From assembly GCF_047345145.1 (NCBI RefSeq), contig NZ_JBLFER010000005.1, positions 277,716 through 341,715 on the forward strand: a DNA stretch of 64,000 nucleotides, written 5' to 3'. Below the pieces are notes generated by a model. That model saw nothing but the letters and a program-made list of their open reading frames with translations. It did no database searches and had not been told where the DNA came from. Position numbers and translations under genes: made by a program. The DNA is from Maribacter_C sp047345145 (GTDB taxonomy: Bacteria; Bacteroidota; Bacteroidia; Flavobacteriales; Flavobacteriaceae). Every line of letters starts with the position of its first letter. Within the stretch, counting starts at the first letter, position 1. Positions 18,613 through 27,103 of this stretch are shown here, in pieces.

Positions 18613-18640
18613 AAAAAAACCGCCTTTAAGGCGGTTTTTT
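18613..18640 (-). terminator. Rho-independent terminator after the DUF4136 lipoprotein gene
   Basis: An A-tract, an AACCGCC/GGCGGTT stem and a T-run on both strands, directly after the stop codon at 18643. It lies upstream of the hydroxylase gene and so separates the two units. Confidence 0.85.
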
Positions 18641-18642
18641 AA

Positions 18643-19221
18643 TTATTTTGATTGTATTATCTCCGGCGGATACTGCGTCATAATTTCAGCAACAAACTCC
18701 TTGATGCGCATTTCTTTCTTTTCGATATTCTTGGTATTGTTTAAGGTGCCGTCACCTTTACCCTGCCAAACCAATTCTTTGTTTTTGGAATCAATTAAGT
18801 CGATATAAAGTGAACCTTGTGTTCGGGTGCTAACATTGTTACCTCCCCATCCCCAACCGGGACCAAAACCACCGCCCCAGTACCAAGGACTCCAACCCCA
18901 ACCGAAGCCACCGCCACCCCAGTAGTTATTGTATACATCAACTTGCTCACGTTCTTTGGTAAAAATACTTACTAAAATATCTGGACTTTCAGATTTTACA
19001 AAGCCTTTAGCACTCATTTCAGTTTCAATAGCTCGTAAAATTCGTTTTTTATCTAAATCAGAAATTTGGGCCTTATCAATACCTGTTTTATAGAAAGCAT
19101 AGGATTTATAAGAACCGAAATCTGCGTTTTTGTCATAGTCAGATAAGACGCGTACCGAGGTGCAAGAGCTTAGAAAAAGTAGCACAAAAACAGGAAGCGC
19201 GAGAATTTTTAATTTTTTCAT
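18643..19221 (-). CDS. DUF4136 domain lipoprotein
   Basis: 192 residues starting at 19221, where a lipoprotein signal begins (MKKLKILALPVFVLLFLSSC); an in-frame ATG 87 bases upstream lacks such a signal. The DUF4136 core is clear: DYDKNADFGSYKSYAF, then RILRAIETEMSAKGF and PDILVSIFTK, and the closing LVWQGKGDGTL. A Gly/Trp-rich insert (WGGGGFGWGWSPWYWGGG) lies in the middle, as in other Bacteroidota members. Probably exported and anchored in the outer membrane; function unknown. Confidence 0.88.
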   Translation of the reverse strand: MKKLKILALPVFVLLFLSSCTSVRVLSDYDKNADFGSYKSYAFYKTGIDKAQISDLDKKRILRAIETEMSAKGFVKSESPDILVSIFTKEREQVDVYNNYWGGGGFGWGWSPWYWGGGFGPGWGWGGNNVSTRTQGSLYIDLIDSKNKELVWQGKGDGTLNNTKNIEKKEMRIKEFVAEIMTQYPPEIIQSK

Positions 19222-19390
19222 TTGTTCAATTTTTAATTGTTCTTTAATAGTCAAATGTAATTTGCCATTGCCGTTCTTAGTTAGTATTAAAGAATCAGTC
19301 TGGCTCATTTCATAATCAATTATTTTTGGAATTTGTCAAGTTTAACTTCCTTAAAAATATCAAAAACCATGCCGAATAGACTGTGAATCA

Positions 19391-19549
19391 CTACTGTGAG
19401 TTCGTTTTTGCGTCATAACCATATGGGCAATGCCGGCAACCACTTTCGCAGCAATAACCGCGTTTCAAATGATACTGTTTTGTAAAAACACGATATCCTT
19501 CTTCTGACCAGTAAAAATCTCCTTCTTCAATAGGAATAATCTCTTTCAT
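19391..19549 (-). CDS. DUF5522-like 52-residue cysteine-rich protein
   Basis: A 52-residue reading frame with start ATG at 19549 and stop TAG at 19391. The C-terminal half contains YCCESGCRHCPYGYD, four cysteines in a CC-x3-C-x2-C pattern plus His, consistent with a metal site; the N-terminus carries FYWSEEGYRVFT. This matches the DUF5522 type of small protein common in Bacteroidota. It is oriented with the DUF4136 gene but 169 bases upstream of it. No role is known. Confidence 0.8.
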   Translation of the reverse strand: MKEIIPIEEGDFYWSEEGYRVFTKQYHLKRGYCCESGCRHCPYGYDAKTNSQ

Positions 19550-19593
19550 AGTTTTTTTGCTAATCACTAATTATGCTATCGCGTTGGTTTTAA

Positions 19594-19640
19594 AGAAAAA
19601 GCGTGCAGCGCAAAGCGATAAGCGTGTAGCGCTTTACGAG
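19594..19640. repeat. Dispersed GCG-rich repeat (aagcgtgcagcgcaaagcg type)
   Basis: A run of AAGCG / AGCGC words (agcgtgcagcgcaaagcgataagcgtgtagcgctttacg) in an otherwise AT-rich gap. The same word set recurs at 33003-33081. The rest of the 19550-19816 gap shows no reading frame I can support. Confidence 0.6.
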
Positions 19641-19783
19641 CAAAATTAGTAGATTTTTTGTTGATAACGTCTTTCTTCGGCCCTTGAAACGAGCACTTTA
19701 TGGGCTTTTAGTGGTTTTTTAACGAGCAAATGCAATTGTTGGCAACATAATTGAGTTATGCAATGCAATAACGTTCTAACAAT

Positions 19784-19791
19784 TAACTTTG
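19784..19791 (+). promoter_or_regulatory. -7 promoter element for the 19.8-23.2 kb gene run
   Basis: TAACTTTG, a perfect TAnnTTTG match, 25 bases before the ATG at 19817. A short leader of about 18-20 bases would result. Confidence 0.5.
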
Positions 19792-19816
19792 TTAATAGAC
19801 GTTTTACTATCAACCT

Positions 19817-20140
19817 ATGATACTAGTCTTTAAACATTTTTTTTACAAGAATTATGTGGGTCTCTCTTTTTGGCCTTTTATTATTCTAAAGAATGATTCT
19901 TTAAAAGAAGATAGTGTACTTATCAATCACGAAAAGATTCATTTGAAGCAACAACTAGAATTGTTGATTCTTCCATTTTACGTAATTTATATTTTTGAAT
20001 GGCTTGTGCGCAGTCTTTGGCATCTTAGTTTTTATCATGGGTATCAGAATATCAGTTTCGAGCAAGAAGCTTATCACAATGAGAATAATCTGAATTACCC
20101 CAATGAGCGCAAGGTTTTTAGCTTTATAAAGTATCTTTGA
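19817..20140 (+). CDS. Small HEXXH membrane protein
   Basis: 107 residues. It carries INHEKIHLKQQ, an HEXXH zinc-peptidase motif near residues 38-42, then a membrane segment (LELLILPFYVIYIFEWLV), then SFEQEAYHNE, where a Glu three residues before a His could supply a third ligand. The layout (HEXXH just before a transmembrane helix and a downstream E) recalls M48/M56-type membrane peptidases cut down to a minimal core, but I cannot assign a family. It ends in the same frame as the next gene, which begins 18 bases later. Confidence 0.65.
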   Translation: MILVFKHFFYKNYVGLSFWPFIILKNDSLKEDSVLINHEKIHLKQQLELLILPFYVIYIFEWLVRSLWHLSFYHGYQNISFEQEAYHNENNLNYPNERKVFSFIKYL

Positions 20141-20158
20141 TGCTGCAAAGCGTTTAAG

Positions 20159-21064
20159 GTGCAAGTCAAAAATCAATCCGTACATCTTCCGATTTTAACT
20201 GAGAAACAAATTTCTCTTACCATAAAAAGGGAAGACTTAATTCACCCTTTTATTTCCGGTAATAAATATCGAAAACTCAAATACAATATAGAAGCAGCTA
20301 AAACCCAAGGTTGCGTTACGCTTTTAACATTTGGAGGCGCTTTTTCCAATCATATCGCCGCTACCGCTTACGCAGGAAAAGTGCATGACCTACAAACTAT
20401 TGGTGTTATTCGTGGGGAAGAACTATCTCAGAAATGGAAAACAAATCCAACGTTAAAACTAGCTTCTGAACATGGTATGCGATTTAAATTTATTTCTAGG
20501 AATGCCTATCGGGATAAAAATTCCGAAGAATTCAGAAAGGAATTAGAATCGGAGTTCGGCAAGTTCTATCTATTGCCTGAAGGCGGATCAAATAAATTAG
20601 CGGTAAAGGGTTGTGAAGAAATCGTAACAGCTGAAGATATTGAGTTTGATTTCGTTTGTTCTTCCGTAGGAACAGGAGGCACCCTAGCAGGCATTATTAC
20701 TGCAACAAAGCAAAATCAAAGGGTTTTAGGCTTCCCTGCATTAAAAGGTGATTTTTTAAAAGAAGATATTCGTAATTTTACTCCCAAGAAGAATTGGGAA
20801 TTGCAAACGGATTATCACTTTGGAGGGTATGCGAAAGTATCTGCAGAACTAATACATTTTATAAATGATTTTAAAATGCTAACAAAAATTCCTCTAGATC
20901 CAATTTATACTGGTAAGATGCTTTACGGAATTTTAGATTTGATCAAAAAGGATTATTTCAAACCTAAAACTAAAATTCTGGCAGTTCATACTGGTGGTTT
21001 ACAAAGTATTGCTGGAATGAATGCAAATTTGAAAAAGAAAAATCTACCCCAGATTACGATATGA
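20159..21064 (+). CDS. 1-aminocyclopropane-1-carboxylate deaminase / D-cysteine desulfhydrase family enzyme
   Basis: 301 residues, PLP-dependent fold type II. SGNKYRKLKYN contains the Schiff-base lysine (Lys36); FGGAFSNHIAATA is the substrate-carboxylate loop and SVGTGGTLAGI the phosphate-binding loop. The family includes ACC deaminase and D-cysteine desulfhydrase; residues that separate the two cannot be judged safely, and many marine members act on D-cysteine. The start is GTG: the only in-frame initiator after the previous stop codon. The stop overlaps the next start by 4 bases (ATGA). Confidence 0.88.
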   Translation: MQVKNQSVHLPILTEKQISLTIKREDLIHPFISGNKYRKLKYNIEAAKTQGCVTLLTFGGAFSNHIAATAYAGKVHDLQTIGVIRGEELSQKWKTNPTLKLASEHGMRFKFISRNAYRDKNSEEFRKELESEFGKFYLLPEGGSNKLAVKGCEEIVTAEDIEFDFVCSSVGTGGTLAGIITATKQNQRVLGFPALKGDFLKEDIRNFTPKKNWELQTDYHFGGYAKVSAELIHFINDFKMLTKIPLDPIYTGKMLYGILDLIKKDYFKPKTKILAVHTGGLQSIAGMNANLKKKNLPQITI

Positions 21065-21927
21065 TACGAAGACTTTTAGTAGTTGCCCTTTTAGGTTCTT
21101 TTTTGATGGGTTGTAAGGTGAAACAGAAAGTTACCTACGGAAAAGGAGGCAGTAAAGCGGTAAATAAAACAGCTCAAAAACCAGCACCAAAAAAGAGAAC
21201 GGATGATGGCGGACTATACCCTATGCCTGAAGATACAGGTAAGTTCATTCGAATGGAATTTGAGAAACCACAAGATTATATCAATACTTTTGCTGAAGTA
21301 GCACAATTGGAAATGAAAGCCTATGGCATTCCTGCTAGTATCACTTTGGCTCAGGGACTTCTAGAAAGTGGTTTTGGAAAAGGCGCTCTAGCAAAAAAAA
21401 CCAATAACCATTTCGGAATTAAATGTCATACCGGTTGGCAAGGTGATTACGACTTTCATGATGATGACGAGAAAGGCGAATGCTTCCGCAAATACAATCA
21501 CCCTATGTATTCTTATCGCGATCATAGTATCTTCTTAACCGGCCGTTCGCGCTACGCTTTCCTTTTTGAGTATCGCAATACAGATTATAAAAAGTGGGCT
21601 CATGGTCTACGAAAAGCAGGTTATGCTACCGATAAAAAATATCCGCAAAAATTGATAAAACTTATTGAACAGTATGATTTAGCGAAGTTTGATAATGCGG
21701 TAGCAAAGGCAGGATATGGTAAAAAAAGAAAAGTAACTACCGAAGAGAAACGAGTGGTTGCTAATAAAAAAAATGAGGTGCATGTGGTAAAAGAAGGTGA
21801 TACGCTTTATTCAATTTCGCGAAAGTATTCCGTTTCTGTAGATGATTTAAAACGCTGGAATTACATGTACAGTGATACCATATCTGTGGGGCAAAAAATC
21901 ACTGTAGAGACTCAAAAATTCAATTAG
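21061..21927 (+). CDS. Glucosaminidase (GH73) with C-terminal LysM, lipoprotein
   Basis: 288 residues. A lipobox (LLGSFLMGC) places the mature N-terminus at Cys18; a basic linker follows. The GH73 domain spans about 70-220 with SITLAQGLLESGFGKGALAKK (catalytic Glu in the LESGFG motif) and NNHFGIKC. A single LysM ends the protein (VHVVKEGDTLYSISRKYSV...). It should cleave the glycan strand of peptidoglycan from the periplasmic side of a membrane. It overlaps the PLP enzyme gene by 4 bases and ends 3 bases before hemL, so the three are probably one operon. Confidence 0.93.
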   Translation: MIRRLLVVALLGSFLMGCKVKQKVTYGKGGSKAVNKTAQKPAPKKRTDDGGLYPMPEDTGKFIRMEFEKPQDYINTFAEVAQLEMKAYGIPASITLAQGLLESGFGKGALAKKTNNHFGIKCHTGWQGDYDFHDDDEKGECFRKYNHPMYSYRDHSIFLTGRSRYAFLFEYRNTDYKKWAHGLRKAGYATDKKYPQKLIKLIEQYDLAKFDNAVAKAGYGKKRKVTTEEKRVVANKKNEVHVVKEGDTLYSISRKYSVSVDDLKRWNYMYSDTISVGQKITVETQKFN

Positions 21928-21930
21928 AGA

Positions 21931-23208
21931 ATGATTTACCAAAGAAGTAGTGCCCTCTTTCAAGAGGCGAAGAAATATATTCCAGGCGGTGTAAATTCTC
22001 CTGTTCGTGCATTTAAAGCAGTTGGTGGAGACCCAATTTTTGTTAAAGAAGCGAAGGGAGCGTATTTGTATGATGAAGACGGAAATCAGTTAATCGACTA
22101 TATTGCTTCTTGGGGCCCTTTGATTTTAGGTCATGCGTATGAACCCGTTCTAAATGCAGTTATTGAAAAAGCAAAAAAAGGAACGTCGTTCGGAATGCCT
22201 ACGGAAATAGAAACAGAGTTAGCGAAGCTTGCGGTTTCCATGGTGCCGAATATTGATAAGATTCGATTTGTAAATAGTGGAACCGAGGCTTGCATGAGTG
22301 CTGTGCGTTTAGCTAGAGGATATACAGGAAAAGATAAAATTATAAAGTTTGCGGGCTGCTATCACGGTCATTCTGATTCTTTTTTGATTCAAGCGGGTAG
22401 TGGAGCGGTTACTTTTGGGAGTCCGAATAGCCCAGGTGTAACGCAGGGTACGGCAAAGGATACCCTGTTGGCAGATTACAATGATTTAGAAGGAGTAAAA
22501 ACTCTGGTGAAAGCAAATCAAGGAGAAATAGCTGCTATTATTATTGAACCCGTTGCCGGGAATATGGGTTGCATTATTCCTACGGATGAATTTATGCAGG
22601 GATTGCGAAAACTGTGTACGCAAGAAGGGATTTTACTGTTATTTGATGAGGTGATGACCGGATTCCGATTGGGAAAAGGAGGAGCTCAAGAAGCCTTAGG
22701 AATTGATGCGGACATTGTCATGTTCGGAAAAGTAATCGGTGGAGGTTTACCGGTAGGTGCTTTTGCCGCTCGATCTGAAATTATGAGTCACTTGGCTCCA
22801 GACGGACCTGTTTATCAAGCTGGGACTTTAAGTGGAAATCCTTTGGCGATGAGTGCAGGTTTGGCCATGCTCACGGAATTGAATAATAAACCGGAAGTTT
22901 TTAAGAGTCTTGCTGATAAAACTGTTTATTTACATAAAGGCATTGCAGAGGCACTAACAGAAAAAGGGGTTGCACATCAGATCAATAGATTTGGGAGTAT
23001 GATCTCTGTGCATTTTACGGATGAACCTGTGGTAGATTTCGCATCTTCAGCAAAAGGGAATAATGATACTTTTAAAAAGTATTTCCATGGAATGCTAGAT
23101 AAAGGGATTTATTTACCGCCTAGTGCCTTTGAAAGTTACTTTTTAAACGATGCTATTAGTTATGCCGATTTGGATGAAACCATTGCTGCTGTAGCTACCA
23201 TTTTTTAA
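21931..23208 (+). CDS. hemL: Glutamate-1-semialdehyde 2,1-aminomutase
   Basis: 425 residues, normal length. It converts glutamate-1-semialdehyde to 5-aminolevulinate in the C5 haem pathway. Motifs: GGVNSPVRAFKAVGG near the start, NSGTEACMSAVRLAR, CYHGHSD, IIEPVAGNMG, LLFDEVMTGFR, and MFGKVIGGGLPVGAF with the PLP lysine at residue 267. Located 3 bases after the GH73 gene. Confidence 0.98.
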   Translation: MIYQRSSALFQEAKKYIPGGVNSPVRAFKAVGGDPIFVKEAKGAYLYDEDGNQLIDYIASWGPLILGHAYEPVLNAVIEKAKKGTSFGMPTEIETELAKLAVSMVPNIDKIRFVNSGTEACMSAVRLARGYTGKDKIIKFAGCYHGHSDSFLIQAGSGAVTFGSPNSPGVTQGTAKDTLLADYNDLEGVKTLVKANQGEIAAIIIEPVAGNMGCIIPTDEFMQGLRKLCTQEGILLLFDEVMTGFRLGKGGAQEALGIDADIVMFGKVIGGGLPVGAFAARSEIMSHLAPDGPVYQAGTLSGNPLAMSAGLAMLTELNNKPEVFKSLADKTVYLHKGIAEALTEKGVAHQINRFGSMISVHFTDEPVVDFASSAKGNNDTFKKYFHGMLDKGIYLPPSAFESYFLNDAISYADLDETIAAVATIF

Positions 23209-23360
23209 GACGACCGTATTTTAAGGGTTGTTCTACCTACTAATTTTATAGGTTAAAAGGGTATTTCATCGTGAAATTGTGCGATTCGTCAATTTTATGT
23301 AAGTTTTTACGGCTACAACGAGTTAGCATTAAACCAAACCAAAAGACATTCCCCGGTCCT

Positions 23361-23762
23361 ATGAAATTAAATGTTATTGTAATCGACGACTCCGCAGTGC
23401 AATTGGCACTTTCCTCAAAACTAATTGAGAAGAGCCCTCACTTGAATCTTGTTGGTGCTTATTCGAATCCGTTTTTAGGATTGAGTGCTGTTAACAGTCA
23501 GGCTGTTGATCTTGTACTATTAGATGTTGAAATGCCTGAAATAGACGGGTTCTCCCTTCAGAAGCTATTCAAAGATTCTGTAGAGGTAATTATCAACTCT
23601 ACAAGATCATCCTTCGAAATAGAAGCCTATTCTAACGGAGCAATTGATTTTATGGCAAAACCATTATCAGCTTCGCGTCTTGATCTTGCAGTTACACGTG
23701 TATTGGAATTGAAGCGCCTATTAGCGTTTGAGGCACCGGCAGTAAATACACACGCAAGTTAA
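23361..23762 (+). CDS. Stand-alone response-regulator receiver protein
   Basis: 133 residues from the ATG at 23361, which starts exactly at the receiver fold; an upstream in-frame start at 23271 adds a segment without homologous character. Acidic pocket Asp9-Asp10, phosphoacceptor Asp55 (LLDVEMPEIDG), Thr/Ser in INSTRSS and the Lys in FMAKPLS are all present. No output domain follows, so it resembles CheY-type or the receiver half of CheB. No histidine kinase is encoded nearby. The 152 bases between hemL and this start contain no strong promoter or terminator that I can point to. Confidence 0.85.
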   Translation: MKLNVIVIDDSAVQLALSSKLIEKSPHLNLVGAYSNPFLGLSAVNSQAVDLVLLDVEMPEIDGFSLQKLFKDSVEVIINSTRSSFEIEAYSNGAIDFMAKPLSASRLDLAVTRVLELKRLLAFEAPAVNTHAS

Positions 23763-23768
23763 AAAATA

Positions 23769-24707
23769 CTACTCTAAAGAAATCGTTCCTAAATGTTTCG
23801 GAATAATCACCTTGGTCTCCGGAGAAATTCTTTTTACATCTTTTTGAAACGGAATCAGTTTTTGTTCCACGCCGCTTCGTTGTGAAAATCCATAGGGCAA
23901 ACGAAAATTATCCCAGTGGGTTGGTATTACTATTTTGGGATAATTGGTTACTGCTAAAAGACGTTCGTTGTAATTGTATAATCCCAATTGGGAACGATTA
24001 ACTCCCGCCAAAAGAATATCTGGTTTTTGGCCCACCAATTCCCTTTCTACAAAATTCATGGAAGCCATAGTCAGAATGGTATGTTTTTTAAAACGCGCTA
24101 AAAACATGAGTGAACCTCCTTCAATAAATTCGGATACCTTAAGCGGAGTTTTAGGTGTTTCTGTATACGTTCTGGAGTCGATATAATGTTTGTCGTTAAG
24201 CGCGGAATGTATCGACGGAATCACTTGAAGTGAAAAGTTTTCAAATTGATAATCCTCGCCTCCTCTTACGGGGTAAAGTTGCTCTTCAGGAATGCCATAC
24301 CCGCGAAGAATGTTACGTGTAGTTTCGGTTCCAATTACTTTTGCCCCAGTTTTTTTGGCGATATAAGGTACATCTGATAAGTGATCGAAATGTGAATGAT
24401 GTACGAGTATAAAGTCTGCCTTGGTGATCAAGCTATCAATAAGCAAGGTGTCAGAAACAAAAATATCAGAACGTAATACTGTTTTTCGAGTATCTTTTGC
24501 ACTTACCCCTGGCCCTGTGCCTAACTTTAATCGCGTAATATAAGGGTCGATTAGAACTGTAATAGTTCCATCGGTTATCTCCCAACCGGCGGTGCCAAAA
24601 TATCTGAGGTGAATGGAATCATTTTGAGCTTCTGCATTGAACGATGTCAGAAAAGCAAATAGAAAAAAACAGCAAAAAAGGCTAGATTTTAAGCGAGAAA
24701 TTTTCAT
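23769..24707 (-). CDS. MBL-fold metal-dependent hydrolase, secreted
   Basis: 312 residues from the ATG at 24707, where a signal peptide begins (MKISRLKSSLFCCFFLF... ending EAQ). Motif HHSHFDHLSD is the HxHxDH zinc site of the metallo-beta-lactamase fold; IPTHWDNFRLP late in the sequence supplies a further His. Together with the HSALND strand this is the UlaG/YtnP-like beta-lactone and phosphoesterase-type branch, not a classical beta-lactamase. The substrate is unknown. It follows the VCBS-repeat gene by 25 bases on the same strand. Confidence 0.85.
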   Translation of the reverse strand: MKISRLKSSLFCCFFLFAFLTSFNAEAQNDSIHLRYFGTAGWEITDGTITVLIDPYITRLKLGTGPGVSAKDTRKTVLRSDIFVSDTLLIDSLITKADFILVHHSHFDHLSDVPYIAKKTGAKVIGTETTRNILRGYGIPEEQLYPVRGGEDYQFENFSLQVIPSIHSALNDKHYIDSRTYTETPKTPLKVSEFIEGGSLMFLARFKKHTILTMASMNFVERELVGQKPDILLAGVNRSQLGLYNYNERLLAVTNYPKIVIPTHWDNFRLPYGFSQRSGVEQKLIPFQKDVKRISPETKVIIPKHLGTISLE

Positions 24708-24732
24708 AATAATTTGGTTTATTAGGTTGTAC

Positions 24733-25857
24733 TTATTTTTTAAGTCGGTTGAAATAATAGCGATTAATCGCATCAGAATTAGCTTCAATAATATCTTCCC
24801 TACCGTCATTGTTGAGGTCAATAGTAATGATATCATAGGTGTCTGAAGGTTCATCTTTTAGTGGGTAGGCTACCCATTTCTTTCCGTTTTCTTCGTTGAA
24901 ATAGATCATATTTGTACTTTCAGAATTCCCAATAATAATGTCCAAATCTGTATCTGAATCCATATCGGCAATTGACACGGCGTAGCTCTCAGCATCCGTA
25001 TTATCGAAAATTATCGTTTGGATATATGGGTCTTTGACACTTCCTAAATAAATCACATTGGGTGAACCGATGTTTGCCGTTATAATGTCTAGCATTCCAT
25101 CTTCATTGATATCGCCTACACCAACCGATCGAGTATCATCGCTGCCAGTTCCGAAGGCAATTTTCTCATCAAATCCCAGTTTGCCATCGTTCAGATACAC
25201 GTAATTGGATTGTCCATCTCGATTGGCTAGAATTAAATCTAAATCAGTATCCCCATCTATATCGACAGCTACTACATCAATTGTGGAATCTTTTGAATTT
25301 CCGAAATTCATAGTTTTTGAAAAACCACCTTTACCATCATTGAGACAAATCTCATTCGGGCGGCCTCTATTGGTAATTAGAATATCTATAAAACTATCTT
25401 GGTTGAGGTCTGCCAATGTCAAATTACGGGTGGAAGAATACGATTCTCCGAAAGAACCCTTTTTAGTGAAATTACCATTTCCATCATTGAAGAATAAAGC
25501 ATTGGGTGCCATATCATTTCCGACGGCAACATCGAGATCTCCGTCATTGTCTAAATCAGCTAATTCTGCAGCATAGGTCGTTTCTTTTAAAGAACCTAAG
25601 TCTTTCTCCACCGTGAAAATACCACGGCCATTATTTATAAAAATTCGATTTTGACCTGGCCAGTGACGACCATTTGCAACTAGAATATCATGATCACCAT
25701 CACCATCAATATCTCCGCTGGCTACTGATGCCGTTCGCTCTGAATAGGTGCCCAGAATTAAACGACCATTTGTTTTTATTGCTGTTGTTTGTGCGCAAAG
25801 AGACGTACTTCCAATGGAGATTAGAAGCATAAAAAGTTTCGACGTTCTAGATAACAT
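24733..25857 (-). CDS. FG-GAP/VCBS repeat secreted protein
   Basis: 374 residues. A signal peptide (ending SLCAQ) is followed by about seven repeats of roughly 45 residues of the form SGDIDGDGDHDILVANG...NRIFINNGRGIF, with the calcium-binding DxDxDGxxD loop in each. Such repeats close into an integrin-type beta-propeller. No other domain, sorting signal or lipobox is seen, so it is probably periplasmic or secreted. Likely co-transcribed with the downstream MBL hydrolase, which may indicate joint action on an extracytoplasmic substrate. Confidence 0.9.
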   Translation of the reverse strand: MLSRTSKLFMLLISIGSTSLCAQTTAIKTNGRLILGTYSERTASVASGDIDGDGDHDILVANGRHWPGQNRIFINNGRGIFTVEKDLGSLKETTYAAELADLDNDGDLDVAVGNDMAPNALFFNDGNGNFTKKGSFGESYSSTRNLTLADLNQDSFIDILITNRGRPNEICLNDGKGGFSKTMNFGNSKDSTIDVVAVDIDGDTDLDLILANRDGQSNYVYLNDGKLGFDEKIAFGTGSDDTRSVGVGDINEDGMLDIITANIGSPNVIYLGSVKDPYIQTIIFDNTDAESYAVSIADMDSDTDLDIIIGNSESTNMIYFNEENGKKWVAYPLKDEPSDTYDIITIDLNNDGREDIIEANSDAINRYYFNRLKK

Positions 25858-25980
25858 TGATCTTGTTGCTTTGATTGTTGCTACAAGTTAGTAGGTTGAA
25901 GGGAATTAAAAGAATTTTTAGGGTTTAAATAAACATGAACATGGTACTTGTAGAATTGTCGCAATTGTTCAGTATAGTTT

Positions 25981-26628
25981 TTAAAGTCTGAATCCGATTC
26001 CTAGGTTGAAAATGGAGGTTTTGTAGTTATCTCGCTCCAAGAGTCCTAAACTATATCTAAGGTTCAGGTCGAGCTTTTCTGTAAGATTGTACCCAATTCC
26101 GATGTTCAGCCCCAAATCAAGTTTATCAAAATCGCTAACAAATGGTGAAGCGGTTGATTTTTGCCCTTCGGACGAAAGATCAAAAGGATTTTTTTTAATT
26201 AATTCAGTTCTTTTAAAAGCATAAGCTACTTGGGGTCCGCCTTCAAGAAAAAGATTGTCAGTCAACTTAAACTGGATCATTACGGGAAGCAAAATTGAAA
26301 ATTCATTCAAATTAGATTCGATACTTCCAACAGTAAAATCACCTGAAGCATCTCGCAATGAAATTTCCCCATTAACTATTTGAGTTCCTTGATTGGCAAC
26401 TAATAATTCAGGTTGTACACTAAATTTTTCTGATAAGCTGAAATTGTAAAAACCACCAATATAATACCCTGTTTTTCCTTGATAATCTATTGCTGTAATA
26501 CCAGCAATAACGATATCTGGCGTAAATTGAGCATAATTTGCTCCGGCTTTAAATCCAAATGAACTATCAGTTTGGGCTGATATCGTAAACGATAGTAGTG
26601 AAATAATAAGAAAACTGATTTTTTTCAT
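25981..26628 (-). CDS. Outer-membrane beta-barrel protein (porin-family, PorT-like barrel)
   Basis: 215 residues: a signal peptide ending TISAQ, then alternating amphipathic strands starting SSFGFKAGANYAQF and ending LGLLERDNYKTSIFNLGIGFRL with a terminal Leu after aromatic residues, the pattern of an eight-stranded barrel recognised for outer-membrane insertion. YYIGGFYNFSLSEKFSVQPELLV is a signature strand pair of this Bacteroidota family. No substrate can be inferred. Confidence 0.85.
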   Translation of the reverse strand: MKKISFLIISLLSFTISAQTDSSFGFKAGANYAQFTPDIVIAGITAIDYQGKTGYYIGGFYNFSLSEKFSVQPELLVANQGTQIVNGEISLRDASGDFTVGSIESNLNEFSILLPVMIQFKLTDNLFLEGGPQVAYAFKRTELIKKNPFDLSSEGQKSTASPFVSDFDKLDLGLNIGIGYNLTEKLDLNLRYSLGLLERDNYKTSIFNLGIGFRL

Positions 26629-26655
26629 TTCTTGCTGTTGGTTTTGTAACGTACT

Positions 26656-27075
26656 TTAATCAATTAGTCTATCAAAAGTTCTATAAATAAATTTAGTTGA
26701 TACCGAGTCTTGAAGAATGTCAAACTTTAAATTCGTGAATTCCGCACCTCGGCGGCCAACTCCTTTTTTTTCTTTTACCTCTTCTAATTTGGTCCAATGA
26801 GGCATTGATAGCTGCAAAATAGCGCATAAACTATCTCCTTGAATATGGAAATATAAAGATTCTTCTCCACTTTTTTCTTCATATTTTTGAAGCCAATAGG
26901 TGAGTTTGGTCTCATCAATACCACCCAATTGTTTTACTAGTTCATCTTTGTAGACCTTAGAATTTGGAGCGTTATTTTCAAATATGAGGTTTTCATTGCT
27001 ACACTCAGGTCGATCACATGAGCTGAACCAAATTGAAAATAATAGAAAGAAGGTATAGCCAAATTTAGAGTTCAT
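26656..27075 (-). CDS. Hypothetical lipoprotein
   Basis: 139 residues. A lipoprotein signal (LLFSIWFSSC) begins the protein; the rest contains KVYKDELVKQLG, YWLQKYEEKSGEESLYFHIQGDSLCAILQLSM and GVGRRGAEFTNL. I do not recognise the family. It lies 27 bases upstream of the barrel gene and 28 downstream of DUF2200, all on the minus strand. Confidence 0.65.
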   Translation of the reverse strand: MNSKFGYTFFLLFSIWFSSCDRPECSNENLIFENNAPNSKVYKDELVKQLGGIDETKLTYWLQKYEEKSGEESLYFHIQGDSLCAILQLSMPHWTKLEEVKEKKGVGRRGAEFTNLKFDILQDSVSTKFIYRTFDRLID

Positions 27076-27103
27076 TCTTTAGATGTTTTGTTAGCCATAG
27101 TTT

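Noticed and set aside
19222..19308. Upstream start for the DUF4136 lipoprotein
   Set aside because: It would bury the lipoprotein signal sequence, which begins at 19221.
19663..19743. Possible third attC-like element (gataacg...caattgttgg)
   Set aside because: Ends look similar but the arms do not pair convincingly and it is not placed directly 3' of a gene in the same orientation.
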